From contig NZ_RCUV01000003.1 in NCBI RefSeq assembly GCF_003667545.1, positions 124,001 through 188,000 on the forward strand: a stretch of DNA of 64,000 nucleotides, in the 5' to 3' direction. A model generated the notes under the pieces. That model made no database searches and was not told the DNA's origin. It saw only the letters and a program-made list of their open reading frames with translations. This stretch comes from Mycetocola manganoxydans (GTDB lineage: Bacteria > Actinomycetota > Actinomycetes > Actinomycetales > Microbacteriaceae). A program made the translations under genes and the position numbers. Positions 52,798 through 61,398 of this stretch are shown piece after piece. Numbering within the stretch: position 1 is the stretch's first letter; each line of letters begins with the position of its first letter.

Positions 52798-53450
52798 AGG
52801 CCCCGACCAACCGCCGCCTCGAACTCCGCCGCTGAGCTGTCGCTCACATCGTTCTGGAACGCGGCGAGCAACACCGACGGCGCCGCCGTGAAGTACGGGA
52901 CGCCGAGCAGGGCGAGGTCGACCAGGTCCGACGGCGACCGCAGGCTCGCGGCGAGAACGTCCGTTCCGCTGCCGTCGACGAGCGACTGCATCCGGCCGAT
53001 CTCAGCGAAACCGTCTCGGCCGGCGTCGCCCAGCCGCCCGAGGTAGGGAGCGATGTACCGCACTCCGATCGTCGCGGCAGCGAGCGCCTGGGCGTCCGAG
53101 TACACGGCGGTGAGCAGAACGCGTGCTCCGCGCCTGACCAGAACGGATGCTGCCCCGAAGCCCTCGCGCGTTGCCGGCACCTTCACGACAGCGAGGGAAC
53201 CCAGATCGAGGATCTCGTGTGCGTGCGTCACCAGCTCCTGTTCGGTTGCGCCCCAGGACTGGAAGAAGATCTCCCGCGCGCCCTCGGACTCCCACCGGCC
53301 ATAGAGTTCGGCCAGGTCAGAAACAGATCGTCCCGCGCGCTCCAGAATCGTCGGGTTCGTCGTCACACCGTGAACCAGTCCGGAGACGAGAAGGTCTGAG
53401 ACAGCATCCACGTCGGCACTGTCAGCGTAGAAACGGGGCGTGGTCGTCAT
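52785..53450 (-). CDS. Transaldolase/fructose-6-phosphate aldolase-like protein
   Basis: This 221-residue TIM barrel of the TalC/FSA-type transaldolases has D10 (FYADSADVDAV), TTNPT at 30-34 and Schiff-base K90 in AVVKVPAT, at positions close to E. coli FSA (D6, K85). The enzyme would cleave or join ketose phosphates through dihydroxyacetone or a related unit. The ATG at 53450 begins the conserved domain; AGGAAAG lies before it. It is divergent from the ribokinase-like gene and shares that promoter region, so both may obey the GntR operator at 53528-53543. Confidence 0.82.
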   Translation of the reverse strand: MTTTPRFYADSADVDAVSDLLVSGLVHGVTTNPTILERAGRSVSDLAELYGRWESEGAREIFFQSWGATEQELVTHAHEILDLGSLAVVKVPATREGFGAASVLVRRGARVLLTAVYSDAQALAAATIGVRYIAPYLGRLGDAGRDGFAEIGRMQSLVDGSGTDVLAASLRSPSDLVDLALLGVPYFTAAPSVLLAAFQNDVSDSSAAEFEAAVGRGLAGS

Positions 53451-53505
53451 GGCGTACTTTCCTGTCGTGAACGAATCCGTCCGGGAAGCGTACCAAGCCC
53501 AACCC

Positions 53506-53533
53506 TTGAGCTGGCCCACCTGTCCGCTAATGT
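53506..53533 (+). promoter_or_regulatory. predicted promoter of the ribokinase-like/rbsD/gntR operon
   Basis: -35 TTGAGC (53506-53511), 16-bp spacer, -10 TAATGT (53528-53533). The -10 lies inside an operator-like sequence. Confidence 0.5.
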
Positions 53534-53543
53534 AATGACAGGC
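53528..53543. promoter_or_regulatory. GntR operator-like site 3
   Basis: TAATGTAATGACAGGC matches the complement of the site at 55823-55838 at 12 of 16 positions. It overlaps the -10 of the ribokinase-like gene. The spaced repeat CCTGTC/GACAGG (53519-53524 and 53537-53542) adds to the symmetry. Confidence 0.55.
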
Positions 53544-53594
53544 AGAGCCGGACTCCCTCCGGCTCCCGCCACACCCGCCCTCCGAAAGGCACCT

Positions 53595-54557
53595 ATGAGC
53601 CAGACACAGTCGTCTGCACCCGCTCCAGGCGGCGTGCTGATCGTCGGAAGCATCACCGCCGACCTCACCACCTTCTCCTCCCGTTTGCCCGCCCGCGGTG
53701 AAACGATCCTCGGCGACGACTTCACACTCGTCCTCGGCGGCAAGGGGGCCAATCAGGCCGTCGCTGCCGGACTCGCCGGGGGCAACGCGCACATGGTCGG
53801 CTGCGTCGGGACCGACCTGTTCTCCGAACTCGTCACCGGTGGCCTGCGCGATGCCGGCGTGCACATCGACCACGTGCGCACCGTGCCCGGCCCGACCGGC
53901 ATCGCCCACATTCGCGTGGACGACTCCGGCGAGAACGACATCGTCATGGTGCCGCTCGCCAACTCGTCGCTGAGCGAAGAACAGATCGACACCGCCTTCG
54001 ACGAACTCGGCGCCACCTGCCGCGTGCTCCTCACCCAGCTCGAGATCCCCTGGGCCCTCACGCAGTATGCGATCCGCAAGGCCAACGCCGCCGGACTCAC
54101 CGTGGTTCTCGATCCTGCACCCGCCGCCACCCTCGATGAAGCAATCTGGCCGCTCGTCGACATCGTCACACCGAACGAGACCGAGGCGTCGATCCTCACC
54201 GGAATCGCGGTCGTCGACGAAGCGTCAGCGATCGAGGCGGGCCGCTGGTTCACCGCACGCGGCGCCACGAGCGCTCTCATCACCATGGCCGCAGCCGGGG
54301 CCGTTCTCGTGACCGCCGATGCCGTGGAGCACTTCGACTCGATCCAGGTCGACGCCGTCGACACGACGGCCGCCGGTGACGCGTTCGCCGGTTACCTCGG
54401 CGCATCGCTCGCCGACGGGTACGACGTGACGGATGCCATCCGTCGCGCCATCGCGGCGGGCGCGCTCACCGTCACCCGCCGTGGTGCGTCACCCAGCCTG
54501 CCTCACCGCACCGAGGTCGACGCCCTCGCCGCCGGCCACGCGGGAGCCGTCCGATGA
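53595..54557 (+). CDS. Ribokinase-like PfkB sugar kinase
   Basis: This 320-residue kinase has GSITADLTTFSSRLPARGET, LGGKGANQAVAAGLAGGN and DTTAAGDAFAGYLG, the last holding the catalytic Asp. The Ala-Ala form of this motif also occurs in E. coli RbsK, so it is not a defect. GAAAGG lies before the ATG at 53595; the frame open from 53535 includes the promoter and is rejected. The 4-base overlap with an rbsD-like gene supports ribose or a similar aldose as substrate. Confidence 0.85.
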   Translation: MSQTQSSAPAPGGVLIVGSITADLTTFSSRLPARGETILGDDFTLVLGGKGANQAVAAGLAGGNAHMVGCVGTDLFSELVTGGLRDAGVHIDHVRTVPGPTGIAHIRVDDSGENDIVMVPLANSSLSEEQIDTAFDELGATCRVLLTQLEIPWALTQYAIRKANAAGLTVVLDPAPAATLDEAIWPLVDIVTPNETEASILTGIAVVDEASAIEAGRWFTARGATSALITMAAAGAVLVTADAVEHFDSIQVDAVDTTAAGDAFAGYLGASLADGYDVTDAIRRAIAAGALTVTRRGASPSLPHRTEVDALAAGHAGAVR

Positions 54558-54958
54558 GAAGCACGAACACCACCATCAACCCGCAGCTCTCCCGCATCAT
54601 CTCGGAGACCGGGCACACCGACCTCATCGTCGTCACCGATGCCGGCCTGCCGATCCCACCCGGCTCCGACCGCGTCGACCTGGCCTATCGCCCGGGCGCC
54701 CCCGCGTTCTTCGACGTTCTCGACACCGTGCTCGCCGAGCTCGTCGTCGAAGGAGCGGTCGTCTCGGCCGAGATCGAGGACCACAGCCCCGAGGTCCTCG
54801 CGGCGCTGCGTGAGCGGCTCGATCCGCTCGGAGTTCCCATCACCCTCGTCCCCCACGCCGACTTCAAACTGCGCACCCATGACGCACGTGCGTTCGTCCG
54901 GTCAGGGGAGTTCACGCCATACGCGAACGTCATCCTCCAGGCCGGCGTCGCGTACTAA
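54554..54958 (+). CDS. RbsD-like D-ribose pyranase
   Basis: This 134-residue protein has INPQLSRIISETGHTDLIVVTDAGLPIP at its N-terminus, the family signature including the catalytic His. It interconverts pyranose and furanose forms of ribose (or a related sugar such as fucose in FucU) so that the kinase can use it. The C-terminal YANVILQAGVAY also fits. It is coupled to the kinase gene by an ATGA overlap. Confidence 0.87.
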   Translation: MRSTNTTINPQLSRIISETGHTDLIVVTDAGLPIPPGSDRVDLAYRPGAPAFFDVLDTVLAELVVEGAVVSAEIEDHSPEVLAALRERLDPLGVPITLVPHADFKLRTHDARAFVRSGEFTPYANVILQAGVAY

Positions 54959-54977
54959 CGCTCGAGGATCGAACATC

Positions 54978-55793
54978 GTGACCCTGGCCACCGACCCCGC
55001 ACCTGCAATCGAGTCCACCGACATCGACCGGCAGGCCCCGACGCCGATGTACCACCAGCTGAAGCGCCGGATCATCGAGGACATCGCCCGTCTCGGCCTG
55101 CGCCCCGGTGACCTCCTGCCCGGTGAACACCGCCTGTGCGAGCAGTTCGGTGTCTCCCGCACCGTCGTGCGGCAGGCACTGTCCCAGCTCGAACATCAGG
55201 GGGTGATCGAGAGAGTCAAGGGCAAGGGCACGTTCGTGGCGCACCAGAAAACTCCCGAGAGCCTTGTCCACACGCTGACCGGTCTCTTCCAGGAGGTCGC
55301 CGCACGTGGAGGCCACGTGCACAGTGACGTGAGACGGCTCGAGGTCGCCCCGGCCGACGACGAGGTAGCGGATGCCCTCGGCATCGCTCCCGGTACCGCC
55401 GTCGTCGTGCTCGAGCGGCTGCGCCACGTCGACGACGAACCGTGGTCGTGGACCACGACCTACCTCCCCCACGACATCGGGCACGTCGTGCTCGACGAGG
55501 ACCTGCGGGACCAGTCGCTCTACGCGATCCTCGCGACCCATGGCATCCGCGCCGTTCGTGGTGTGCGTTCGGCCGAAGCCGCGTCGGCGACAGCGGAACA
55601 GGGCGCGCTTCTCGGCGTGCCAGCCGGCCAGGCTCTCCTCGTGCTCCGCAGTGTGGGCTTCGACGAGAACGAGCGCCCGATGGAGTTCTTCGTCGCGTAT
55701 CACCGGGGCGACCGCAGCCGGTTCGAGTTCCAGCTCAACGCGACGCCCGGCGATTCGAGCACCGCCGCTTTGCGGCACACGGGAGCGAACTGA
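54978..55793 (+). CDS. GntR regulator of the HutC/UTRA subfamily
   Basis: This 271-residue regulator has an N-terminal wHTH (YHQLKRRIIEDIARLGLRPGDLL, CEQFGVSRTVVRQALSQLEHQG) and a UTRA effector domain (about 100-255; VVVLERLRHVDDEPWSWTTTYLP). The GTG at 54978 is chosen with GAGGAT upstream; the longer frame overlaps rbsD. UTRA domains bind sugar phosphates or amino acids. The palindromes at 55806-55838 just downstream and at 53528-53543 upstream are its likely operators. Confidence 0.88.
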   Translation: MTLATDPAPAIESTDIDRQAPTPMYHQLKRRIIEDIARLGLRPGDLLPGEHRLCEQFGVSRTVVRQALSQLEHQGVIERVKGKGTFVAHQKTPESLVHTLTGLFQEVAARGGHVHSDVRRLEVAPADDEVADALGIAPGTAVVVLERLRHVDDEPWSWTTTYLPHDIGHVVLDEDLRDQSLYAILATHGIRAVRGVRSAEAASATAEQGALLGVPAGQALLVLRSVGFDENERPMEFFVAYHRGDRSRFEFQLNATPGDSSTAALRHTGAN

Positions 55794-55805
55794 GAATCCA
55801 CGCTC

Positions 55806-55838
55806 ACATGTAATTACATGTCACCTGTCATTACAGGT
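55806..55838. promoter_or_regulatory. two tandem GntR operator-like palindromes
   Basis: ACATGTAATTACATGT (55806-55821) is a perfect 16-bp palindrome. ACCTGTCATTACAGGT (55823-55838) is near perfect. Their centres are 17 bp apart. The consensus ACnTGTnATTACAnGT also fits the site at 53528-53543. A possible promoter (TTACAT-N17-TACTGT, 55815-55843) is overlapped by both. Confidence 0.75.
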
Positions 55839-55883
55839 ACTGTGGAAGCGCAGCATCGACGCTGCCCGACCGAGGAGATTTCC

Positions 55884-56462
55884 GTGACGACGTACTCAAG
55901 CCTTCCCGTGCCGCCGATGAGCATCCGATTCGACCCCGCCGGAGGGACCCTCCAGCCCGAGGGGCCGACGTTGACCCGCCGCATGTCGGACCTCGAGGGC
56001 CTGTTCCGCGACCACGCCGCCTGGGAGCAGGCCGTCGCCGATGGTGACCCGGTTGTCTACTCCGTCGTCTCCTCACGGGTGCCCGAGGTGGAGCGGGAGT
56101 TGCCGCAGTCGATCACTACCATTCAGCCCGGCTCGACGGCAGGGGAACTGTGGATGACCAAGGGGCATCAGCACCCGAACCACCAGGGTGAGATCTATCT
56201 CGGAATCTCCGGCCACGGCGGGCTTCTCATGTTCAACGGCACCGAAACCGAGTGGGTAGACATGACACCGGGCACCATCGGGTACATGCCTCCCGGCTGG
56301 GCACACCGCAGCATCAACGTCGGCGACGAGCCGTACTCCTTCCTCGCCGTCTACCCCGGCGGAGCCGGACACGACTACGGCTGGGTCCTCGAGCACGGAA
56401 TGGGCCGACGCGTTCTTGCCGGCGAGACCGGTGTCGAGTTCGTCGACTACTCCGCGGACTGA
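55884..56462 (+). CDS. Cupin-type phosphoglucose isomerase-like protein
   Basis: This 192-residue cupin resembles archaeal-type glucose-6-phosphate isomerase (GPI/PF06560). TKGHQHPNHQGEIYLGISG supplies the metal-binding His-x-His and Glu, and PPGWAHRSINVG the last His. It probably isomerises an aldose phosphate and a ketose phosphate. The GTG at 55884 follows GAGGAG. It is the first gene after the tandem operators and starts a tightly spaced six-gene run. Confidence 0.82.
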   Translation: MTTYSSLPVPPMSIRFDPAGGTLQPEGPTLTRRMSDLEGLFRDHAAWEQAVADGDPVVYSVVSSRVPEVERELPQSITTIQPGSTAGELWMTKGHQHPNHQGEIYLGISGHGGLLMFNGTETEWVDMTPGTIGYMPPGWAHRSINVGDEPYSFLAVYPGGAGHDYGWVLEHGMGRRVLAGETGVEFVDYSAD

Positions 56463-56467
56463 TTTCC

Positions 56468-57967
56468 ATGATCATCGCCCACGACCTCGGGACGACCGGC
56501 AACAAGGCCTCCCTGCACACCGACGATGGCCGCCTGCTCAGCGCCGTGACCGTCGGCTATCCGGCACGCTTCGCCGACGGCGGCCTCGCCGAGCAGGACC
56601 CCGAAGACTGGTGGAATGCGGTCGTCCAGGCCACACGCGACCTCCTCGCGCGGGCGAACGCCGATCCCGCCGCGATCACCGGGCTGACGATCAGCGGCCA
56701 GATGATGGGTGCGGTACTGCTCGACGCCGAGTACCGCCCTGTACGCCCGGCCATCATCTGGGCGGACACCAGATCGAGCGCTCAAACGACGGCGCTCGAA
56801 TCCATCATCGGACAGGGCCGTGCCTATTCTCTTCTCGGCCACAGGCTCAACCCGACGTACTCGCTCGAGAAGATCATGTGGGTCCGCGACAACGAACCTG
56901 ACGTCTTCGCCCGCGTCCGGCACTTCTGCGTCGCCAAGGACTTCGTCATCCACCGGCTCACCGGGCGGCTCGCCACGGACCGCTCGGATGCCTCGGCCAC
57001 GAACGCATACGACCAGGCGCTCGGCGCGTGGTCACCCGACATGCTCGCGGCAGCCGGCCTCGATGTATCGCTGTTCCCGGAGATTCTCGCGTCGACGGAT
57101 GTCGTCGGTGAGCTCACGGCGGATGCGGCGAGCGCCACGGGACTTCGCCGGGGCACGCGCGTCGTCATGGGTGGAGGAGATGGGCCCATCGCAGCGGTGG
57201 GCGCGGGAATCGTCTCACCGTCAGACGGCGCGTACGTCTCCCTCGGTACCTCGTCGTGGATCTCGTTCGCGAGTGACGTGCCCGTGTACGACCCGCTCAT
57301 GCGCACGATGACCTTCGACAACGTCGTCCAGGGCAGCTACGTCCCGACAGCGACGATGCAGGCTGGAGGGGCTGCCCTCGCCTGGGTCTCCGAACTCCTT
57401 TCTCCCCACCCGTCGAGCTCCGAACTCTCCGCCCTCGTCGCCGATGCCGACACCGCCGGGGCCGCGTCGAGCGGGCTCTACTTCCTGCCGTATCTGCTCG
57501 GCGAGCGTTCCCCGCACTGGAATCCGGATGCCTCCGGCGCGTTTCTCGGGATCGGCCGGCATCACGGGCGAGCAGCGATGACTCGCGCCGTGCTCGAGGG
57601 GGTCGCGTTCAACCTCTTCACGTGCATCCAGGCCTTCCGCGAATCCGGCGCCGTCGTCGACCGCATCGATGCGATCGGTGGAGGTGCCGCGAGTGATGTC
57701 TGGCTGCAGATCCTCGCCGACGTCTGGGGCGTGCCTGTCCGCCGCCGCAGTATCGTCGAGGAGGCGAACAGCCTGGGTGCCGCCGTCACGGCCGCCGTCG
57801 GGCTCGGGCTCGTCGACGACTTCGGGGCCGCACGCGGGCTCTCGGAGGTGACCGCCGAATTCACCCCCGACGGGTCTCGGCACAGTGACTACCTCGGCAG
57901 GCACCGCGTGTTCCTCGGCGGATATTCGAGCCTCGAGTCGTGGAACTCCGGAAGGTTCGCGCGCTGA
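56468..57967 (+). CDS. FGGY-family carbohydrate kinase (xylulokinase/gluconokinase-like)
   Basis: This 499-residue kinase has MIIAHDLGTTGNKASLH (phosphate 1), ISGQMMGAVLLD, the catalytic Asp in GGGDGPIAAVGAG, and the C-terminal FGGY signature region (GGGAASDVWLQILADVWGVPV, EANSLGAAVTAAVG). The ATG at 56468 lies 5 bases after the cupin gene. Its stop shares one base with the next start (TGATG). FGGY kinases act on ketoses, polyols or aldonates; next to a KDPG-aldolase-like gene, an aldonate or ketose is likely. Confidence 0.87.
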   Translation: MIIAHDLGTTGNKASLHTDDGRLLSAVTVGYPARFADGGLAEQDPEDWWNAVVQATRDLLARANADPAAITGLTISGQMMGAVLLDAEYRPVRPAIIWADTRSSAQTTALESIIGQGRAYSLLGHRLNPTYSLEKIMWVRDNEPDVFARVRHFCVAKDFVIHRLTGRLATDRSDASATNAYDQALGAWSPDMLAAAGLDVSLFPEILASTDVVGELTADAASATGLRRGTRVVMGGGDGPIAAVGAGIVSPSDGAYVSLGTSSWISFASDVPVYDPLMRTMTFDNVVQGSYVPTATMQAGGAALAWVSELLSPHPSSSELSALVADADTAGAASSGLYFLPYLLGERSPHWNPDASGAFLGIGRHHGRAAMTRAVLEGVAFNLFTCIQAFRESGAVVDRIDAIGGGAASDVWLQILADVWGVPVRRRSIVEEANSLGAAVTAAVGLGLVDDFGAARGLSEVTAEFTPDGSRHSDYLGRHRVFLGGYSSLESWNSGRFAR

Positions 57968-58923
57968 TGGCACAGATCCTTGCCTCGAGTCGCTCCTTCT
58001 CGTCGGGCTCCCGCGACCTGATCGGCGAACTCGCGGCGGCGGGCCACGACGTTGTCCTCGCGACACCCACTCATGACCTGGACGAACTTCGCCCCCTCCT
58101 GTCGGATGCCGTCGCCTGGATCGCAGGCACTGGCCCGGTCACAGCGGCACACCTCGACGCTGCGCCGAACCTTCGCGTCGTCGCCAGGTACGGGGTGGGA
58201 TTCGAGGCGGTGGATCTCGCTGCCGCCGCCGAACGTGGGATCCTCGTGACCAACACCCCGGGGGCGAACAGCGGCGCCGTCGCGGACCACACCGTCGGGC
58301 TTATGCTCGCCGTGCTGCGGGGAACGACCCTCGGTGACCGTCGCGTGCGTGCCGGGGACTGGTCGGTGCACCGCGGCCGGGAACTGGGTTCTCTCACCGT
58401 GGGCATCGTCGGGTTCGGGCGGATCGGCCAGGGTGTCGCCCGTCGGCTCTCCGGATTCGGCTCCCTGGTCGTCGCCCACGATCCCTGGCTCGGCGACGAC
58501 GCGATGCGTGCCGCAGGGGCCGAACCGCTCGATCTCTTTGAGATGGCCGCGGCATGTGATCTTGTGACGCTCCACGCGCCGGGAGGCGCGACGATCGTGG
58601 ATGCCGGCTGGCTGGCATCCGCTCGGGAAGGGCTCGTGCTCGTCAACACGGCACGACCCGAACTGATCGATGAAGCCGCTCTCGCCCGCGCGCTCCGCGA
58701 TGGACGCATCGCCGGGTTCGCCGCGGACACGCTCGCCGGTGACGTGAGCGGGTTGCCGTCGCCGCTGCTCGCCGAGGACCTCTCCACCACAGTCGTGGTG
58801 ACGCCGCACTTCGGCGCGCAAACCGTAGAAGCGGTCGACGCCATGGGCTCGATCGCCGTCGACAACGTGCTCGCCGTGCTCGCCGGTGACACTCCCCCCA
58901 ACCCCGTCCCGTTGAAAGGCTGA
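57967..58923 (+). CDS. D-isomer-specific 2-hydroxyacid dehydrogenase
   Basis: This 318-residue NAD(P)-dependent enzyme has the cofactor motif VGIVGFGRIGQGVARRL, the catalytic Arg in LVNTARPELIDE, GFAADTLAGD and the catalytic His in VTPHFGAQT. It would interconvert a 2-oxo acid and a D-2-hydroxy acid, for example a 2-ketoaldonate and an aldonate. The ATG at 57967 overlaps the kinase stop by one base; an upstream in-frame ATG lies inside the kinase gene. Confidence 0.86.
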   Translation: MAQILASSRSFSSGSRDLIGELAAAGHDVVLATPTHDLDELRPLLSDAVAWIAGTGPVTAAHLDAAPNLRVVARYGVGFEAVDLAAAAERGILVTNTPGANSGAVADHTVGLMLAVLRGTTLGDRRVRAGDWSVHRGRELGSLTVGIVGFGRIGQGVARRLSGFGSLVVAHDPWLGDDAMRAAGAEPLDLFEMAAACDLVTLHAPGGATIVDAGWLASAREGLVLVNTARPELIDEAALARALRDGRIAGFAADTLAGDVSGLPSPLLAEDLSTTVVVTPHFGAQTVEAVDAMGSIAVDNVLAVLAGDTPPNPVPLKG

Positions 58924-58925
58924 CC

Positions 58926-59552
58926 GTGTCGCTCGACCGATTGAAATCCACCCGGGTGCTCGCCGTCCTGCGCGCTCCGTCTCCCGACAGCGCTCTTCGG
59001 GCAGCGGACGCGCTCGTTGACGGCGGAGTCACCGGACTCGAGATCACCTTCTCGACTCCTGACGCGCCCGCCGTGATCCGCGCCCTCGACGAGAAGTACG
59101 GCGACCGCATTTACGTCGGTGCAGGCACGGTGACGACGCAGGAGCAGGCGACACGGGCAGCGGAGGCCGGGGCGAAATTCCTCGTGAGCCCCGGCACCCG
59201 TGAGAACCTCACCCGGGCGATGAAGGACACCGGGCTGATCGTGATGACCGGAGCCCTGAGCCCCTCAGAAGTGATGGCAGCCGTCGAGTACGGAACCGAC
59301 GTCGTGAAAATCTTCCCCGCATCGCTCGGCGGTCCTGCCTTTCTCACGGCACTGCGCGGACCGTTCCCGACCGTTCCGCTCATGCCGACAGGTGGCGTCA
59401 GCCCGGAGAACATCGGTGAGTGGTTTGCGGCAGGTGCGATCGCGGTCGGTGCTGGCAGCGACCTGGTCTCCTCCGCAGCGCTCACCGCCGGGGACTGGGC
59501 CGCGATCACTCGCCGCGCTGAGGCGTACGCTGCATCCGGGGTCGGCGCATGA
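58926..59552 (+). CDS. KDPG/KHG aldolase-family protein
   Basis: This 208-residue class I aldolase has R16, general-acid E39 (TGLEITF) and Schiff-base K128 (DVVKIFPAS), all in the right places for 2-dehydro-3-deoxy-phosphogluconate aldolase. GAGTVTT and PTGGVSPENIGEW also fit. It splits a 2-keto-3-deoxy sugar-acid phosphate into pyruvate and an aldehyde. GTG start, 2 bases after the dehydrogenase. No sugar-acid dehydratase gene is visible in the window. Confidence 0.88.
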   Translation: MSLDRLKSTRVLAVLRAPSPDSALRAADALVDGGVTGLEITFSTPDAPAVIRALDEKYGDRIYVGAGTVTTQEQATRAAEAGAKFLVSPGTRENLTRAMKDTGLIVMTGALSPSEVMAAVEYGTDVVKIFPASLGGPAFLTALRGPFPTVPLMPTGGVSPENIGEWFAAGAIAVGAGSDLVSSAALTAGDWAAITRRAEAYAASGVGA

Positions 59553-60463
59553 CCGGCCACATGGGATTTGTCGGGGTCACCACAGGTGGGTCATCGATCA
59601 TGCGGATCTTTCCCCGATGGGCCGAGATCCTCGACCTGCCAACGCGCACCCTTGTCGGACATGATCTTCCGCTGGATGCCGCAGCGGCGGATTACCGGGG
59701 CCTCGTCGAGCAGATCCGGGATGACCCTGACCACCTGGGAGCCCTCGTCACCACACACAAGATGGCCCTGTTCGAAGCTGCGTCAGACCTTTTCGACGAA
59801 CTCGACGCCTTCAGCACGCTGTGCGGTGAGGTCTCGAGCATCTCGAAGAGCGACGGCAAGCTGCTCGGTCACGCCAAGGACCCGATCACCGCGGGACTCG
59901 CGGTAGCCGAGTTCCTCCCCGACGACCACTTCGGCTCGACCGGCGCTGACGCTCTCATCCTTGGCGCCGGCGGGGCGGGGACAGCGTTGAGCTGGTACCT
60001 CAGCGAGCGGAGCGACCGGCCCCGGTCGATCATCGTCACCGATACGAGCGCCGAACGGCTCGACCATCTCCGTGACGTCCACGTGCGCCGGGGAACACCC
60101 ACCGGCCTCGTGCGGTACGTTCTGGCATCCGGCCCGGACGTCACGCGCGGGCTCCTCGCGGAACTTCCGGCGGCCAGTCTCGTCGTCAACGCGTCAGGCC
60201 TGGGCAAAGACCGGCCTGGGTCGCCCCTTCCCGACGGCGCCGTGTTCCCGCATGCCGCCTACGTGTGGGAGTTCAACTATCGGGGAACCCTCGAGTTCCT
60301 CGCGCAGGCTCGCGAACAGGAGGCGGCATCCGACCTCGTCGTCGTCGATGGCTGGCGGTACTTCATCCACGGCTGGACGCAAGTGATCGCCGAGGTGTTT
60401 GCCATCGACCTCACCGACGAGCTCGTCGAACGCCTCGCCGACGCCGCCGAAGACATGCGATGA
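59549..60463 (+). CDS. Shikimate dehydrogenase-like (AroE-fold) oxidoreductase
   Basis: This 304-residue protein keeps the AroE catalytic Lys (K71 in ALVTTHK) and the Asp in GHAKDPITAGLAV. The NAD(P) motif is ILGAGGAGTALSWYL. The N-terminal substrate motif of true AroE (Ser-x-Ser-x-x-x-His) is replaced by GGSSIMRIFPRW, so shikimate is unlikely. It may oxidise a polyhydroxy acid in this pathway. It overlaps both neighbours by 4 bases. Confidence 0.8.
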   Translation: MTGHMGFVGVTTGGSSIMRIFPRWAEILDLPTRTLVGHDLPLDAAAADYRGLVEQIRDDPDHLGALVTTHKMALFEAASDLFDELDAFSTLCGEVSSISKSDGKLLGHAKDPITAGLAVAEFLPDDHFGSTGADALILGAGGAGTALSWYLSERSDRPRSIIVTDTSAERLDHLRDVHVRRGTPTGLVRYVLASGPDVTRGLLAELPAASLVVNASGLGKDRPGSPLPDGAVFPHAAYVWEFNYRGTLEFLAQAREQEAASDLVVVDGWRYFIHGWTQVIAEVFAIDLTDELVERLADAAEDMR

Positions 60464-61398
60464 CTCCGCCGCTCGCCCGCACCGTCCTCGGCGATGTCGC
60501 CGCGGCCGATCTCGGTCGGGTGAATTATCACGAGCACCTGTTCCAGGTGTCGCCGTTGCTCCCCGGTGACGAACTGGAGAATGAACCGGCGTCGCTCGCC
60601 GAAGCCGGGCTCCTTCACGCGAGCGGTTTCGACTCCATGGTCGACGCCACACCGATCGGGCTCGGCCGCGACCCCGAAGCGGTCGCCAGAATCAGCACAG
60701 GGACCGGACTCCACGTCGTGGCGACGACCGGGGCGCACCGCGAGGCACACTACGGGAACGGCCACCCGCTACTCGAGTTGGCTGAATCCCCGCTCGCCAA
60801 CCTGTTCCTGTCCGATCTCACCAACGGCATGCCGGTCGACGACACCGACCCGGGCCGCCGAAGCGCGGTGCGTGCCGGGGTACTCAAGGCGGGCGTCGAC
60901 TACTGGCGGATCTCCGCGTTCGAACGGCGAGTGCTGGCTGCCGTCTCCGCCGCCCACGAACAGACCGGGGCCCCCGTCATGGTGCACCTGGAATTCGGCA
61001 CCGCCGCCCACGAGGTGCTGGACGTTCTCGAGGCGGGCGGGGTGAACCCGTCGCGCGTCGTCCTCGCCCACGCCGACCGCAACCCGGACACTGGCTTGCA
61101 TCTGGAGCTCGCCGCCCGTGGCGCCGTGCTCGGATACGACGGCATGGCCCGCTCCCGCGTGCGGACGGACGCTGAGCTTCTCGATCTCACGGCTGAGGTC
61201 GTCTCATCCGGAGCCACGGTCGTGCTCGGCGGCGATGTCGCGCGGCGCAGCCGTTACGAGTCGTACGGCGGGATGCCCGGTCTCGCCTACCTGGGCCGCA
61301 GATACCTTCCTCGGCTGCTCGATCGGATCGGACGCGACGCGCTCGACGGCATCCTCACGACGAACGCGCATCGCTGGCTGGGGTGGACCGTCGGCTGA
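60460..61398 (+). CDS. Phosphotriesterase-family amidohydrolase, lactonase-like
   Basis: This 312-residue TIM barrel has the first metal pair in VNYHEHLFQV, the bridging carboxylated Lys in AGVLKAGVD, His residues in MVHLEFG and VLAHADRNPD, and the final Asp in LGGDVARRS. All PTE ligands are thus present. Bacterial family members in sugar operons are often lactonases for sugar lactones or their phosphates. The ATG overlaps the previous stop by 4 bases. The 3' end overlaps the convergent aldo/keto reductase by 44 bases. Confidence 0.84.
   Translation: MTPPLARTVLGDVAAADLGRVNYHEHLFQVSPLLPGDELENEPASLAEAGLLHASGFDSMVDATPIGLGRDPEAVARISTGTGLHVVATTGAHREAHYGNGHPLLELAESPLANLFLSDLTNGMPVDDTDPGRRSAVRAGVLKAGVDYWRISAFERRVLAAVSAAHEQTGAPVMVHLEFGTAAHEVLDVLEAGGVNPSRVVLAHADRNPDTGLHLELAARGAVLGYDGMARSRVRTDAELLDLTAEVVSSGATVVLGGDVARRSRYESYGGMPGLAYLGRRYLPRLLDRIGRDALDGILTTNAHRWLGWTVG

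Noticed and set aside
54340-54390. Ribokinase motif DTTAAGD thought to be a damaged active site
   Set aside because: E. coli RbsK has a comparable Ala-Ala-Gly-Asp form, so the motif is normal.
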